Of a DNA stretch of 64,000 nt, positions 41,228-50,267 are shown piece by piece. Location: contig JBBSEC010000006.1 of NCBI GenBank assembly GCA_038240075.1, positions 1-64,000 of the forward strand, read 5' to 3'. The notes under the pieces are model-generated. The model made no database searches, had not been told where the DNA came from, and saw only the letters and a program-made list of their open reading frames with translations. Made by a program: the position numbers and the translations under genes. How positions within the stretch are numbered: position 1 is the first letter of the stretch; each line of letters begins with the position of its first letter. This DNA comes from DATBAK01 sp038240075. Its GTDB lineage: Bacteria > Actinomycetota > Acidimicrobiia > IMCC26256 > PALSA-610.

Positions 41228-42241
41228 GTGCGTGTCGACGGAGGCATTGGCGGAAGCTCGATCGCGGAGTTGGCGAAATCGGCGCGTGAGCTCGAGGAGC
41301 TGGGATACGACGGGATCATCACGGCGGAGACCGCGCACGACCCGTTTCTCCAGCTCGTCATCGCGGCCGAGCACACCGAGCGGGTCGAGCTCGGGACGAG
41401 CATCGCGGTCGCGTTCGCGCGCAACCCGATGACGTTGGCCAACCTCGGCCACGATCTCCAGACCTATTCGGGTGGCCGCACGATCGTCGGCCTCGGTTCG
41501 CAGATCAAGCCCCACATCGAGAAGCGCTTCTCGATGGAGTGGTCGCATCCCGCGCCGCGTATGCGGGAAATGATTCTCGCGATGCGTGCGATCTGGGCGT
41601 GCTGGAACGACGGCGCCGCGCTCGACTTCCGCGGCGAGTTCTATCGCCACACGCTGATGACGCCGTTCTTCAATCCCGGTCCGACCGGGTACGGCCCGCC
41701 GAAGGTCTTCCTCGCGGCCGTCGGCGAGCACATGACGGAAGTCGCGGGCGAGGTCGCCGACGGCATCCTGATCCACGGCTTCACGACCGAGCGTTACGTG
41801 CGCGAGGTGACCTTGCCTGCGGTCGAACGGGGTCTCGCGAAGGCCGGACGTTCACGTGAGGGCTTCGAGGTGTCGGGTCCGCTGTTCGTCGTGACCGGCA
41901 CCACCGACGCGGAGATCGAGAAGGCGAAGGCCGGCACGCGTCAACAGATCGCGTTCTACGGATCCACTCCGAACTACCGCCCGGTGCTGGATCTCCACGG
42001 CTGGGGCGAGCTGCAGCCCGAGCTGAACGCGCTGTCGAAGCAGGGCAAGTGGGTCGAGATGGGCGAGCTCATCGACGACGAGATGTTGTCGACGTTCGCC
42101 GTGGTCGCGGAACCGAAAGACGTCGCGAGGGAGCTCTCGCAGCGGTACGGCGGCGTCGTCGACCGGCTGTCGTTCTACGCGCCCTACCGCAACGACCCCG
42201 CGCAGTGGCGGTCGGTGATCGCCGACCTCAAGTCGGCGTAG
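41228..42241 (+). CDS. F420-dependent luciferase-like (LLM) oxidoreductase, TIGR03617 type
   Basis: A 337-residue TIM-barrel flavin/deazaflavin oxidoreductase. Signature parts are the N-terminal barrel with YDGIITAETAHDPFLQLVIAAEHT, LGTSIAVAFARNPMTLANLGHDLQTYSGGR, and MREMILAMRAIW. The pattern matches the TIGR03617 F420 group of actinobacteria. GTG 41228 is chosen because GAGGGGG lies about five bases upstream; an earlier frame start at 41168 would be nonconserved. Substrate unknown. Its stop overlaps the convergent hydrolase gene by 14 bp. Confidence 0.85.
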   Translation: MRVDGGIGGSSIAELAKSARELEELGYDGIITAETAHDPFLQLVIAAEHTERVELGTSIAVAFARNPMTLANLGHDLQTYSGGRTIVGLGSQIKPHIEKRFSMEWSHPAPRMREMILAMRAIWACWNDGAALDFRGEFYRHTLMTPFFNPGPTGYGPPKVFLAAVGEHMTEVAGEVADGILIHGFTTERYVREVTLPAVERGLAKAGRSREGFEVSGPLFVVTGTTDAEIEKAKAGTRQQIAFYGSTPNYRPVLDLHGWGELQPELNALSKQGKWVEMGELIDDEMLSTFAVVAEPKDVARELSQRYGGVVDRLSFYAPYRNDPAQWRSVIADLKSA

Positions 42242-43097
42242 CCGTCTCGGCGGCGAAGCGCAGCATCGATTCGACCGCGCGAGCGGGGTCTTCCTGCGGG
42301 CCGAAGTGGCCGACGCCGTGCATCACCTCGACCGAGCCGCGCGGCATGCGATCGGCGATGGTGCGGGCCATGGCGGGCGGGATGCTCGACGTGTTCTCCC
42401 CGCAGACGATCAGCACCGGCGGCTGTAACTCGTCGAGCCGCGCGAACGCGCCGTGGGCCGGGGCCATCGAGAAAACCTGCGCCTCGACCTCGGGTCGGCA
42501 CTTCATCTCGAAGACGCCGTCACCGCGGTCGCGCAGGCCGTAGTCGACGTACGCGTGCAACGAGTCCTCGGTCATGACATTGAGCGGCGGCTTCATGGAG
42601 TACGACGCAAACGCCTCGTCCTTCGACACCCACTCGTTGCGCCGGCGGCGCGCGGCGCGGGCCATGCCGAACTCCTCCTGGGGCGGGATCACCTCGAGCG
42701 TCGGGAAGATGATCGGTTCGTAGAGCCAGAGCCGCGCGTAGGTGCCCGGTTTCGCGATCTCGCCGAGCACGAGCGCGGCGCCGCCCTTCGAGTGGCCGGC
42801 CGCGAGCAGCGTCGGGTCGCCGGCGAGTCCGAGATGGTCGGTGACGGCGAGCACGTCGTCGGCGAATCCGTGCCACGAGTAGTCGGAGTCGGGCGCGTCG
42901 CTGTCGCCGTGACCGCGGAAGTCGAACGAGAACACGGTGCGTCCGTGCGCGATCAGACGCTCGGCGACCGGTGCCCAGATGCGGCCGTGGAAGCCGGTCG
43001 GGTGCGCGAGGAGAACCGGAGGTCCGTCGCCGCCCCACTCGTGCACGGCGAGGTGCACGGGCCCGGCGGCGATGCGATGGCTGCTCGGCTCGATCAC
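42228..43097 (-). CDS. Alpha/beta hydrolase
   Basis: A 289-residue alpha/beta-fold hydrolase. The oxyanion region is LAHPTGFHG (about 30-38), the nucleophile elbow is AGHSKGG (about Ser102), the acid residue probably lies in the strand LIVCGEN, and the His is in GVGHFGPQEDP near the C-terminus. SFDFRGHGDSDAP is typical of lactonase and esterase branches; the substrate is not determined. GTG 43097 has GGGAGG about eight bases upstream. It is divergent from the fadD-like gene, perhaps sharing control. Confidence 0.87.
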   Translation of the reverse strand: MIEPSSHRIAAGPVHLAVHEWGGDGPPVLLAHPTGFHGRIWAPVAERLIAHGRTVFSFDFRGHGDSDAPDSDYSWHGFADDVLAVTDHLGLAGDPTLLAAGHSKGGAALVLGEIAKPGTYARLWLYEPIIFPTLEVIPPQEEFGMARAARRRRNEWVSKDEAFASYSMKPPLNVMTEDSLHAYVDYGLRDRGDGVFEMKCRPEVEAQVFSMAPAHGAFARLDELQPPVLIVCGENTSSIPPAMARTIADRMPRGSVEVMHGVGHFGPQEDPARAVESMLRFAAETATPT

Positions 43098-43144
43098 GCG
43101 CCGATCCTCCCAACCCGCCCCCGGCGCGTGCCAGTCGCAGGTGC

Positions 43145-43150
43145 GAGCAT
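43145..43150 (+). promoter_or_regulatory. -10-like hexamer before the fadD-like gene
   Basis: GAGCAT, six bases, then ATG 43157, the same arrangement as before the lipoprotein gene at 25986. Confidence 0.35.
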
Positions 43151-43156
43151 GGGCGC

Positions 43157-44791
43157 ATGAGCGGTGAATGGAACTACGCGGACGTGTGGGAGGCGATCGC
43201 GGAGACGATCCCGGCCTCGACCGCGCAGGTGCAGGGTGCGCGCCGCGTCACCTGGGGTGAGCTCGACCGACGTGCCGATGGCATCGCGTCGACGTTGCTC
43301 GCGGCCGGCGCCGCGCACGGCGACAAGGTCGCGGCCTATCTGTTCAACGCGCCCGAGTACCTCGAGACGTTTTTCGCGGCCTGCAAGATCGGGCTCGTAC
43401 CCGTCAACACGAACTACCGCTACGGCTCCGAGGAGCTCGCATACCTGTGGAACGACTCCGACGCGGTCGCGGTCGCGTTTCACGGCTCGTTCACCGAACG
43501 GGTCGCAGCGGTGCGACCGCGCGTCCCGGGTGTGCGCACCTGGCTGCACGTCGACGACGGCACCGAAGCGTGCCCCGACTGGGCGGTGCCCTACGAGCAG
43601 GCCGCGGCGTCGAGCGCGGAGCGCATCCGCGCGCCGTGGGGCCGCAGCGGCGACGACCTGATCTTCCTCTACACCGGCGGCACGACCGGTATGCCGAAGG
43701 GCGTGATGTGGCGCCACGCCGACATGTACGCGCACTCCAATTCGGGGACGCCGATCGACCCCGTCGACGCCGACCTCGAGCACGTGCGGCGACGCGCCAC
43801 CGGCAGCGGTCACGCGCGCTCGGGCGTGGCGTTGATGCCGGCGAGCCCGCTGATGCACGGCACCGGGATGACGATGGGGATGGCGGGACTGCGCGTCGCC
43901 GGCAGCGTCGTGCTCCTCGAAAGCCGGTCGTTCGACGCGCGGGAATGTCTCGACGTGATCGCACAGGAGCAGGTCTTCGGCGTCGCGATCGTCGGCGACG
44001 CGTTCGCGCGCCCCATGCTCGACGCGCTCCGGGCTGCGCCCGACGCGTGGGACCTCTCGTGTGTGCGGCTCGTGAGCTCGGCGGGCGTGATGTGGAGCGA
44101 GCCCGTGAAACAAGGACTCCTCGAGTTTCTGCCCAACGCCTCGTTGAGCGACGGGTTCGCGTCGTCGGAGGCGTTCGGCATGGGCGGTTCGGTGTCGAGC
44201 CGCAAGGAAGGCGTGCGCTCGACCGGCCTGTTCACGCTCGGCGACGACGCGCGTGTCGTCGACGAGAACGGCAACGATGTGGCTGCCGGCTCCGGTGTGG
44301 CCGGGCTCGTCGCGGTCGGCGGTCCCCAGCCGCTCGGCTACTACAAGGACCCCGAGAAGAGCGCCAAGACGTTCAAGGTGATCGACGGCAAGCGCTACTC
44401 GATCCCCGGCGACTGGGCGACGGTCGACGCCGACGGCACGCTGCGGCTGCTCGGGCGCGGTTCGGTGTGCATCAACACCGGTGGCGAGAAGGTCTTCCCG
44501 GAAGAGGTGGAAGAGGCGCTCAAGACGCACGCGGCGGTGCGCGACGCGCTGGTGGTCGGCGTGCCCGACGACCGTTTCGTCGAGGCGATCTGCGCGGTCG
44601 TCGAGCTGGACGCGACGAGCGGCGCGCCCGCACCCGAACCGGCCGAGCTGATCGCGCACGTGAAGGGGCGGCTCGCGAGCTTCAAGGCGCCGCGCCATGT
44701 GCTGATCGTCGCGAGCGTCGGACGCGCACCGAACGGCAAGGCCGATTACCCGCGAGTGCGGCGCGAGGCCACGGCCGCGCTCGCCCGATGA
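43157..44791 (+). CDS. Acyl-CoA synthetase, FadD19-like
   Basis: A 544-residue ANL-family enzyme that activates a carboxylic acid via acyl-adenylate to acyl-CoA. The phosphate loop is YTGGTTGMPKGVMWRH (about 172-187), VLLESRSFD and SDGFASSEAFG lie in the adenylation core, and GDWATVDADGTLRLLGRG is the A8 hinge. INTGGEKVFPEEVEEALK and the C-terminal NGKADY lysine complete the set. Overall it resembles FadD19/FadD17, which act on steroid side chains in mycobacteria, so a branched or cyclic acid is plausible. Confidence 0.9.
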   Translation: MSGEWNYADVWEAIAETIPASTAQVQGARRVTWGELDRRADGIASTLLAAGAAHGDKVAAYLFNAPEYLETFFAACKIGLVPVNTNYRYGSEELAYLWNDSDAVAVAFHGSFTERVAAVRPRVPGVRTWLHVDDGTEACPDWAVPYEQAAASSAERIRAPWGRSGDDLIFLYTGGTTGMPKGVMWRHADMYAHSNSGTPIDPVDADLEHVRRRATGSGHARSGVALMPASPLMHGTGMTMGMAGLRVAGSVVLLESRSFDARECLDVIAQEQVFGVAIVGDAFARPMLDALRAAPDAWDLSCVRLVSSAGVMWSEPVKQGLLEFLPNASLSDGFASSEAFGMGGSVSSRKEGVRSTGLFTLGDDARVVDENGNDVAAGSGVAGLVAVGGPQPLGYYKDPEKSAKTFKVIDGKRYSIPGDWATVDADGTLRLLGRGSVCINTGGEKVFPEEVEEALKTHAAVRDALVVGVPDDRFVEAICAVVELDATSGAPAPEPAELIAHVKGRLASFKAPRHVLIVASVGRAPNGKADYPRVRREATAALAR

Positions 44792-44822
44792 AGCCGCGAA
44801 CCGTGTTGTGATCGTCCGGGCG

Positions 44823-45440
44823 CTACGGAGTTACGGCAAAGACCTGGATCTTGTCGACGAGCGGGTAACCCGGCCCGCTTCCGCTGAAGCACAGCTTGGC
44901 GAGGGTCGTCTCGACTCGACCCAACAAGAACGCGTGTTGCGTCCAAGTGGTGCTCCCGAGCACACCCTTTTCGGGGAACCGAGAGACGCGGCGGTTCCAG
45001 CGAACGGTCACCCCCGCGTCTTCCGACACCGCGGCCGAAGCGAAACGCAGCTTGTACGACTTCGACGGGTCGACCGTGATGCGCTGGCACACGGTGCCGG
45101 ACGGTGCGCTGGTCGCCGCCTCGGGGTCCTTGAGCGATAGGAACTGCAAGTTGCGCCCGCTGAAGCCGCTGACGATTCCCGCGAATGGTTTCCCGACTCC
45201 GACGGTCGCGCGCGACACCGTCCACGCGCGGATGTGCTCGCCGGGCTGGAAGGCAGTCGAGACCAGATCCGTAATCGCGATGTCGTCGAACTCCGACTCG
45301 CGTATCAAGTTGACGCGCGGGCCGTCCGGGCCGGCGTCGGCGGCTCCCGCGGGTGTCGCGGACGAGAGCGTGGCGAGCGGAATTGCCATCGCGATGGTCG
45401 TCAGCATGAACGCAATCATCCGGAACGTCGGTCGTTTCAC
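44823..45440 (-). CDS. Secreted protein with a single beta-sandwich domain
   Basis: A 205-residue exported protein. A Sec signal peptide (about 1-34, ending ATPAGA) precedes a likely jelly-roll domain: NLIRESEF, HIRAWTVSRATVGVG, RNLQFLSL, VCQRITVDPSKSYKLRFASA and KIQVFAV. This order resembles DUF642/choice-of-anchor-C type carbohydrate-binding folds. Two Cys could form a disulfide. The GTG start has AGGGGG four bases upstream. Function unknown; an external glycan-binding role is inferred. Confidence 0.65.
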   Translation of the reverse strand: MKRPTFRMIAFMLTTIAMAIPLATLSSATPAGAADAGPDGPRVNLIRESEFDDIAITDLVSTAFQPGEHIRAWTVSRATVGVGKPFAGIVSGFSGRNLQFLSLKDPEAATSAPSGTVCQRITVDPSKSYKLRFASAAVSEDAGVTVRWNRRVSRFPEKGVLGSTTWTQHAFLLGRVETTLAKLCFSGSGPGYPLVDKIQVFAVTP

Positions 45441-45473
45441 GTTGCCCCCTCGTGTGTGACCGCTAGTTGGGGT

Positions 45474-46625
45474 TCAGGTCTTGGTGGTGCGCTCTTCCGC
45501 GTAGTCGCCGATCGCCTTCATGATCGCGTTGGCCGCGCGGTTCACGAACTCGCCACCGCTGCCGGTCACCCAGTCGCACGACGCCGCCGGTGCCGCGAGC
45601 TGGCCCCGGAAGTGCGGCATCACGTACTGCGCGAACAGCTCGAGGCTGTCGATCGTGGCGCGGGGAGTGGCCCAGTCGTGCCCGAACAGCAGGAAGGTTC
45701 CGAAGCCGCCCGACTCGTCGACGAGCGACTGGATCTTCGCGATCGCGTCGTCGGGTGTGCCGATGATCGCGAAGCCGTCTTCGTCGATGTTGTTGATGAT
45801 CTCTTCGGGTGTGTCGCCGCGCACCGGCCCGGCGGGGAGTACGTGCGTGAAGTAGCGGGAGAACTCGAGGATCCCGTAGGCAACCTCGGCGCGCGCCTGT
45901 TCCTTCGTGCGCGCGAGGTGCATCGGGCCGACGAGCCGCCACCGGTCGCGGTCGGCGGTGTGGCCGTGTTCGGCCGCAACCTCGTTCCATGTTCCCCAGT
46001 GCGTACTCAGCGCGTCGAAGCCCTGTTTGCTGGTCGCGGCGATCGAGAGCAGACCGGTGTCGTGACGCCCGGCCGCGGCCGCGCCGGTCGGCGAGATCGA
46101 TGCCGCGGTCGCGATCTCGAGGTGCGGTTGTGAGTACGACTTCAACTGCAGCCGCGCATCGCGGATCGTGAACCAGTCGGTTTCCATGGTCAGCGGCTCG
46201 TCCGACCGCAGCAGGTGCGTGATCGCGGTCAGCGCCTCGTGCATACGCGGGCGTTGCGTGTCGGCGGGGATCCCGAGCATGTGCGCGTCGGAGGTGAGCT
46301 GTCCCGGCCCGCAGCCGAGCATCGCGCGGCCGCGGGTGAGGTGGTCGAGCAGCACCATGCGGTCGGCCAGCATCAGCGGATGGTGGTAGGGGAGCGAGCT
46401 CACGCCGGTTCCGAGGCGGATGTGCTTCGTGCGTTCCGCGGCGACCCCGATGAACACTTCGGGCGACGCGATGATCTCGAAGCCCGCGGAGTGGTGCTCG
46501 CCGACCCACACCTCGTCGAAGCCGAAGCGGTCGAGCGAAACGATCAGATCGAGGTCACGCTCCAGCGCGAGCGTGGGGTTCTGACCGACGGGGTGGAACG
46601 GTGCCATGAAGTATCCGAAGCGCAT
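45474..46625 (-). CDS. LLM-class flavin-dependent monooxygenase (limonene-monooxygenase-like)
   Basis: A 383-residue TIM-barrel oxidoreductase of the bacterial luciferase superfamily. It has FGFDEVWVGEHHSAGFEIIASPEVF, LGTGVSSLPYHHPLMLADRMVLLDHLTRGR and GFAIIGTPDDAIAKIQ. The EHH motif and the overall pattern match FMN-dependent LLM monooxygenases related to limonene 1,2-monooxygenase and alkanesulfonate-type enzymes; the actual substrate is unknown. It lies among lipid-metabolism genes, 33 bp from the secreted protein gene and 39 bp from a putative dioxygenase gene on the same strand. Confidence 0.85.
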   Translation of the reverse strand: MRFGYFMAPFHPVGQNPTLALERDLDLIVSLDRFGFDEVWVGEHHSAGFEIIASPEVFIGVAAERTKHIRLGTGVSSLPYHHPLMLADRMVLLDHLTRGRAMLGCGPGQLTSDAHMLGIPADTQRPRMHEALTAITHLLRSDEPLTMETDWFTIRDARLQLKSYSQPHLEIATAASISPTGAAAAGRHDTGLLSIAATSKQGFDALSTHWGTWNEVAAEHGHTADRDRWRLVGPMHLARTKEQARAEVAYGILEFSRYFTHVLPAGPVRGDTPEEIINNIDEDGFAIIGTPDDAIAKIQSLVDESGGFGTFLLFGHDWATPRATIDSLELFAQYVMPHFRGQLAAPAASCDWVTGSGGEFVNRAANAIMKAIGDYAEERTTKT

Positions 46626-46664
46626 GGCCCGTATCTTCTCACCGGTCGCCCGGGTCGCGCCTGA

Positions 46665-47357
46665 CTACGGAAGCCGGGAACGAATCCAGCGCTCGAGCGC
46701 GGGCCCGCTCTCGAAGCTTGCGATGAGTGCGTAGCGGGGAGCGGTGCCCGGATGGCTGACGACGTGCCAGAGCCGCTGGGTGTCGACGACGAACTGCGCG
46801 CCGCGGTGCAGCGGGAGGCGCACCTCGGTGCCGGGGTCGGGCAGGCCGTCGCGCTGTTCCATGAGCACCATGGCGCTGTCGGGGTTGTCGGTGAGCTCAT
46901 ACCAGCAGCGCACGACCCAACCGTCGCGCTCGGGGTTGAAGCGGTTGTTGTCGTCGCGGTGGATCTGCTTCAGCGACGTCTCGTAGTCCTGCGGCTCGAG
47001 CTTGATGACGCGCACGCGCCCGAAGTTCGCCCCGACCGACTCGACCCACGAGACGATCGCCGGGCACCGCTCGGCGTTCGACGTCCAGAGCCCGTTCTTG
47101 TCGGGGCGCTCGTCGCCTTCCTTCCAGAATCCGCGGCAGTCGAGTTGGCCGTCGGCGGTCGCGATCGGAGCGAAGTTGGTGTCGCCGCCGCTCTTCCAGT
47201 CCATGTATTCGAGGCCGAGGTACTCCGCTTCGGGGATGGGTGGTGCGTCGCGCAACTGCACGTAACCGCGTTCCGCGAGCGCGTCGATGCGGGTGTGCGC
47301 CGTCTCCAAGGGGATGTCGCTCGACCAGTGGCCCGGATCGATCCATTGCGTGCGCAT
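46665..47357 (-). CDS. Putative 2-oxoglutarate/Fe(II)-type dioxygenase (aspartyl hydroxylase-like)
   Basis: A 230-residue protein. A likely metal triad is His and Asp in KQIHRDDNNRF (about 130-140) and the distal His in LWHVVSHPG (about 205). The closing strand RYALIASF often carries the oxoglutarate-binding Arg. This resembles stand-alone dioxygenases of the aspartyl/asparaginyl hydroxylase type. The assignment rests on motif spacing only. ATG 47357 follows TACACT by six bases. Confidence 0.6.
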   Translation of the reverse strand: MRTQWIDPGHWSSDIPLETAHTRIDALAERGYVQLRDAPPIPEAEYLGLEYMDWKSGGDTNFAPIATADGQLDCRGFWKEGDERPDKNGLWTSNAERCPAIVSWVESVGANFGRVRVIKLEPQDYETSLKQIHRDDNNRFNPERDGWVVRCWYELTDNPDSAMVLMEQRDGLPDPGTEVRLPLHRGAQFVVDTQRLWHVVSHPGTAPRYALIASFESGPALERWIRSRLP

Positions 47358-47363
47358 TTCCCG

Positions 47364-47369
47364 AGTGTA
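47364..47369 (-). promoter_or_regulatory. -10-like hexamer before the dioxygenase-like gene
   Basis: TACACT on the minus strand, six bases, then ATG 47357: leaderless geometry. Confidence 0.5.
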
Positions 47370-47630
47370 GGGATGCGCACGCCGCTACCTATGCCTTGGG
47401 GAGTCGTTCGGTTTGAGCACGGCCGAATGGCCGTCGGTCTCGGATCGCCTGGCGGCCGAAGAACACAGATACCGATCTCGCGGAGGTTCGTCGAGAGCGC
47501 GACGAAGACCCGGCCGGTCAGGACCGCGTACCGCCGCCGACCATCACGAAGGAGTCATGCCTCTCGTTGATACACAAGTCCCGCCCAGAAGCGCGATCGG
47601 GCCTGGGTTTGTTGATGTTTCTGCTTGTCA
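47370..47630. other. Gene-free stretch before the HNH pseudogene
   Basis: No conserved gene seen. A plus-strand frame from 47413 runs through here into the decayed HNH gene but has unnatural, arginine-rich composition before it. The last 50 or so bases are homologous to the region upstream of the intact HNH gene. Confidence 0.6.
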
Positions 47631-47646
47631 TCGAACGCACGTTCGC
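47631..47646 (+). promoter_or_regulatory. LexA/SOS-box-like site upstream of the HNH pseudogene
   Basis: TCGAACGCACGTTCGC, with the same 13-bp spacing to the ATG as the intact copy at 28856-28871 but one mismatch in the palindrome. The -10 position has decayed to AACAAT. Confidence 0.65.
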
Positions 47647-47659
47647 GAACAATTAGGAC

Positions 47660-48647
47660 ATGTCCGCAGCCCTCATGAGCGTCGTCGGCGACCTCGACAT
47701 GAGGCTCATTGTGCGATTCGGAGATTCGAGAGCGCTACATCGAGACGCGCCGCGAGATCGATCGTGCGGAGGCGTACGCGGCGCGCTTGTTGGTCGCGAT
47801 TTCGGGTCGTGGGATCCCGTCGGGTGACGACGATCGCGTTGGGTCGCCGCGCGAGTCACGAAGCCGTGTACGCGACGATGGAACACGACCTCGTCCGGCT
47901 CGCCGAGACGTCAGATTTCCGTGGCCTTGACGCGCGGATCCGTCACTACCGGATGCGCGGCGCCGAGGTCGACGACAAGCCCCCGGAAGACACGAACGGC
48001 TTGTACATCTCCCAGGTCGGAGACCGCTGGGCCGTGAAGGGGGATCTCGACGCGCTCCTCGGCGCGACCGTGAACAAGGCGCTTGACGCGGCGACCGGCA
48101 AGCCCGGCGACGACGACACGCGGACTCCCGCGCAGCGACGCGCCGACGCGCTCGGCCGCATCTGTAGGGACGCGAAAGTCCGACCGAAGACGGCGAACGA
48201 CCCCACATCGCGATCACCGTCACCCTCGAGTCGCTCCTCAACGGCAACTTCGAGACGACCGGCGATCTCGCCCTCGTATCCAGCCAGGTCAGCCGGCTGC
48301 TGTGCGATTCGAAACTCCACCTGATCGTCCTCGACCCGAACGGCACCCCACTCGACGTGGGCGCCGCGATCTAGCGGCCGTCACGCAAACTGCGAAGAGC
48401 AGTCATCCACCGAGACCAGGGCCGCTGCCGATATCCGGGCTGCGACCGAACCCACGGCCAGGTCCATCACGTCACGCCATTCCCCAACGGAAGCACCGTG
48501 ATCGCGAACCTCGTCTTCCTCTGCGACTTCCATCACCGCGTGCTGCACAAACCGGGCTGGACCGCGACCTTCGACGCCACCACCCTCACCGTCACCAACC
48601 CCGACGGCCGATGTATCGGCAGCACGTCGACGTGCATCGGATCTTGA
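47660..48647 (+). pseudogene. Decayed DUF222/13E12 HNH endonuclease gene
   Basis: A second copy of the family intact at 27700-28842. It begins identically (MSAALM), then shifts frame; CDSEIRERYIETRREIDR matches the intact protein in another frame. A block of about 50 codons is missing before HEAVYATMEHD. DDKPPEDTNGLYISQVGDRWAVKGDLDAL is well conserved, after which another shift leads to the HIAITVTLESLL frame. A nonsense TAG at 48372-48374 replaces the Tyr codon in the AAVYRPSRK equivalent. The HNH part (CRYPGCDRTHGQVHHV, LCDFHHRVLHK) remains readable to the TGA at 48645. At least two frameshifts, one deletion and one stop make it non-functional. The stop is 4 bp from the convergent carboxyltransferase gene. 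Confidence 0.9.
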
Positions 48648-48651
48648 GCGG

Positions 48652-50214
48652 TCAGGGGCGCGTTCCGCGCGATGGTCCACCGGGTTCCCACAGTGGCGCG
48701 GCCAGATCGGCGAACTCGCACAGCAGCCGGCGCGTGTCGCGCGGATCGACGATCTCCTCCACGAGGAAGGCCTCGGCCGTACGGAACGGCGATTGGCGCG
48801 AGGTGAGGCGCTGCTCGATCTCGGCCCGGCGGGCAACCGGGTCGGGCGCGGCTTCGAGCTCGGCGCGGTACGCGGCCTCGATACCGCCTTCGAGCGGCAG
48901 GCTGCCCCAACTCCCCGACGGCCACGCGTACCGGTACGACAGTCGCGATGCGTTCTGATGCGCGGCGCCGGCGACGCCGTACACCTTGCGCAGGATCACC
49001 GAGCACCACGGGACCTTCGCCTCGTAGATCGCGGCGAGCGCGTGCGCGCCGTGACGGATCGTCGCGGCGTGCTCGGCATCGGTGCCGATCACGAAGCCGG
49101 GGTTGTCGACGAGGTGCACGACCGGCAAACCGAACGTGTCGGCGAGATCGACGAAACGCGTCACCTTCTGGGCCGCGGCCGCGGTCCATCCGCCTCCGTA
49201 GTGGTACGGGTCGCCGGCCAGCATCGCGACCGGCCAGCCGTTGAGGCGCGCGAGCCCGGTGACGGCCGGTCCACCGAAGTGGCGCCCGAGCTCCATGAAC
49301 GAGCCCTGGTCGACGACGGCCTCGATGATCGGGCGCACGCGGTACACCTTGCGCCGATCGCGCGGGATCGCGCCGACGAGCCATTCGTCGCGTCGATCGG
49401 CGCGGTCTCTGCACTCGGCGCGCGGCGGCCGTTCGTGCACCGACGACGGGAGGTACGAGAGGAAGCGGCGCGCCCGCGCGATCGCGTCGGCCTCGGTCGG
49501 CGCTTCGTCGTCGACGACGCCGTTGCGCGTGTGGATCGCGCTGCCGCCGAGTGTCTCCTTGTCGACGTCCTCGCCGAGCCGCTTGACCACTGGCGGCCCC
49601 GCGACGAACAGGTGCGACGTCTCCTTCACCATCACGCTGTAGTGACTCGTGACGACGCGCGCGGCGCCGAGCCCGGCGACCGAACCGAGACAGAGCGACA
49701 CGACCGGCACCGTCGAGAGGTTGGCGACGACCCACTCCCAACCGGGGTTGAACGGCACGAACGAGCGCCGTTCGGTCTCGAGGGTCTTGACCGAGCCACC
49801 GCCGCCCGAACCGTCGACGAGGCGCACGATCGGCAGCCGGAGGTCGTGGGCCATCCGCTCCGCGTGCACCTGCTTCTGGAAGATCGACGCGTCGGCGGCG
49901 CCGCCCCGAACGGTGAAGTCGTCACCGCCGACCACGACGGTGCGACCTTCGATCCGCCCCCGGCCCATCACGAAGTTCGCGGGCGTGACGTCGACGAGAT
50001 TGCCATCGTCGTCGTAGGTCGCGCGCCCGGTCAGTGATCCGATCTCGTGGAAGCTGCCGTCATCGAGCAGCAGCGCGATGCGCTCGCGCACCGGAAGCTT
50101 TCCGAGCGAGCGGTGCTTCGCAACCTTCTCCTCGCCACCCATGCGTGACGCGAGCTCTTCGCGCCGCGCGAGCTCTTCGAGCTCGGGCAACCAGTTCGCG
50201 GGCGGGTCACTCAC
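48652..50214 (-). CDS. Acyl-CoA carboxylase carboxyltransferase (beta) subunit
   Basis: A 520-residue carboxyltransferase of the PccB/AccD family, which moves CO2 from biotin to an acyl-CoA. The N-terminal crotonase-like half has ATYDDDGNLVDVTPANFVMGRGRIEGR and DGSGGGGSV, and the C-terminal half has HLVDNPGFVIGTDAEHAATIRHGA and RKVYGVAGAAHQNA, both for CoA and carboxybiotin oxyanion holes. The biotin-carrying alpha subunit is not in the window. Acyl specificity (acetyl, propionyl or branched) is not determinable. The GTG start is divergent from the alcohol dehydrogenase gene. Confidence 0.9.
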   Translation of the reverse strand: MSDPPANWLPELEELARREELASRMGGEEKVAKHRSLGKLPVRERIALLLDDGSFHEIGSLTGRATYDDDGNLVDVTPANFVMGRGRIEGRTVVVGGDDFTVRGGAADASIFQKQVHAERMAHDLRLPIVRLVDGSGGGGSVKTLETERRSFVPFNPGWEWVVANLSTVPVVSLCLGSVAGLGAARVVTSHYSVMVKETSHLFVAGPPVVKRLGEDVDKETLGGSAIHTRNGVVDDEAPTEADAIARARRFLSYLPSSVHERPPRAECRDRADRRDEWLVGAIPRDRRKVYRVRPIIEAVVDQGSFMELGRHFGGPAVTGLARLNGWPVAMLAGDPYHYGGGWTAAAAQKVTRFVDLADTFGLPVVHLVDNPGFVIGTDAEHAATIRHGAHALAAIYEAKVPWCSVILRKVYGVAGAAHQNASRLSYRYAWPSGSWGSLPLEGGIEAAYRAELEAAPDPVARRAEIEQRLTSRQSPFRTAEAFLVEEIVDPRDTRRLLCEFADLAAPLWEPGGPSRGTRP

Positions 50215-50267
50215 ACGCTGAGCCTCACCTCGATCAGGTCGCGCGTCAACCTGCGAGACTGCCCTTC

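Noticed and set aside
43094..44698. Long antisense open frame opposite the fadD-like gene
   Set aside because: The plus-strand protein is a complete ANL enzyme with all motifs; the antisense frame is a by-product of high-GC codon use.
47405..47432. Possible third copy of the 50-bp hairpin (GTTCGGTTTGAGCACGGCCGAA)
   Set aside because: Only part of the end motif matches and the length is wrong, so it is probably chance.
47413..48324. A 303-codon plus-strand open frame that could be annotated as an intact HNH-region gene
   Set aside because: It joins intergenic sequence to one frame of a decayed HNH gene; the nuclease domain lies in another frame after a shift.
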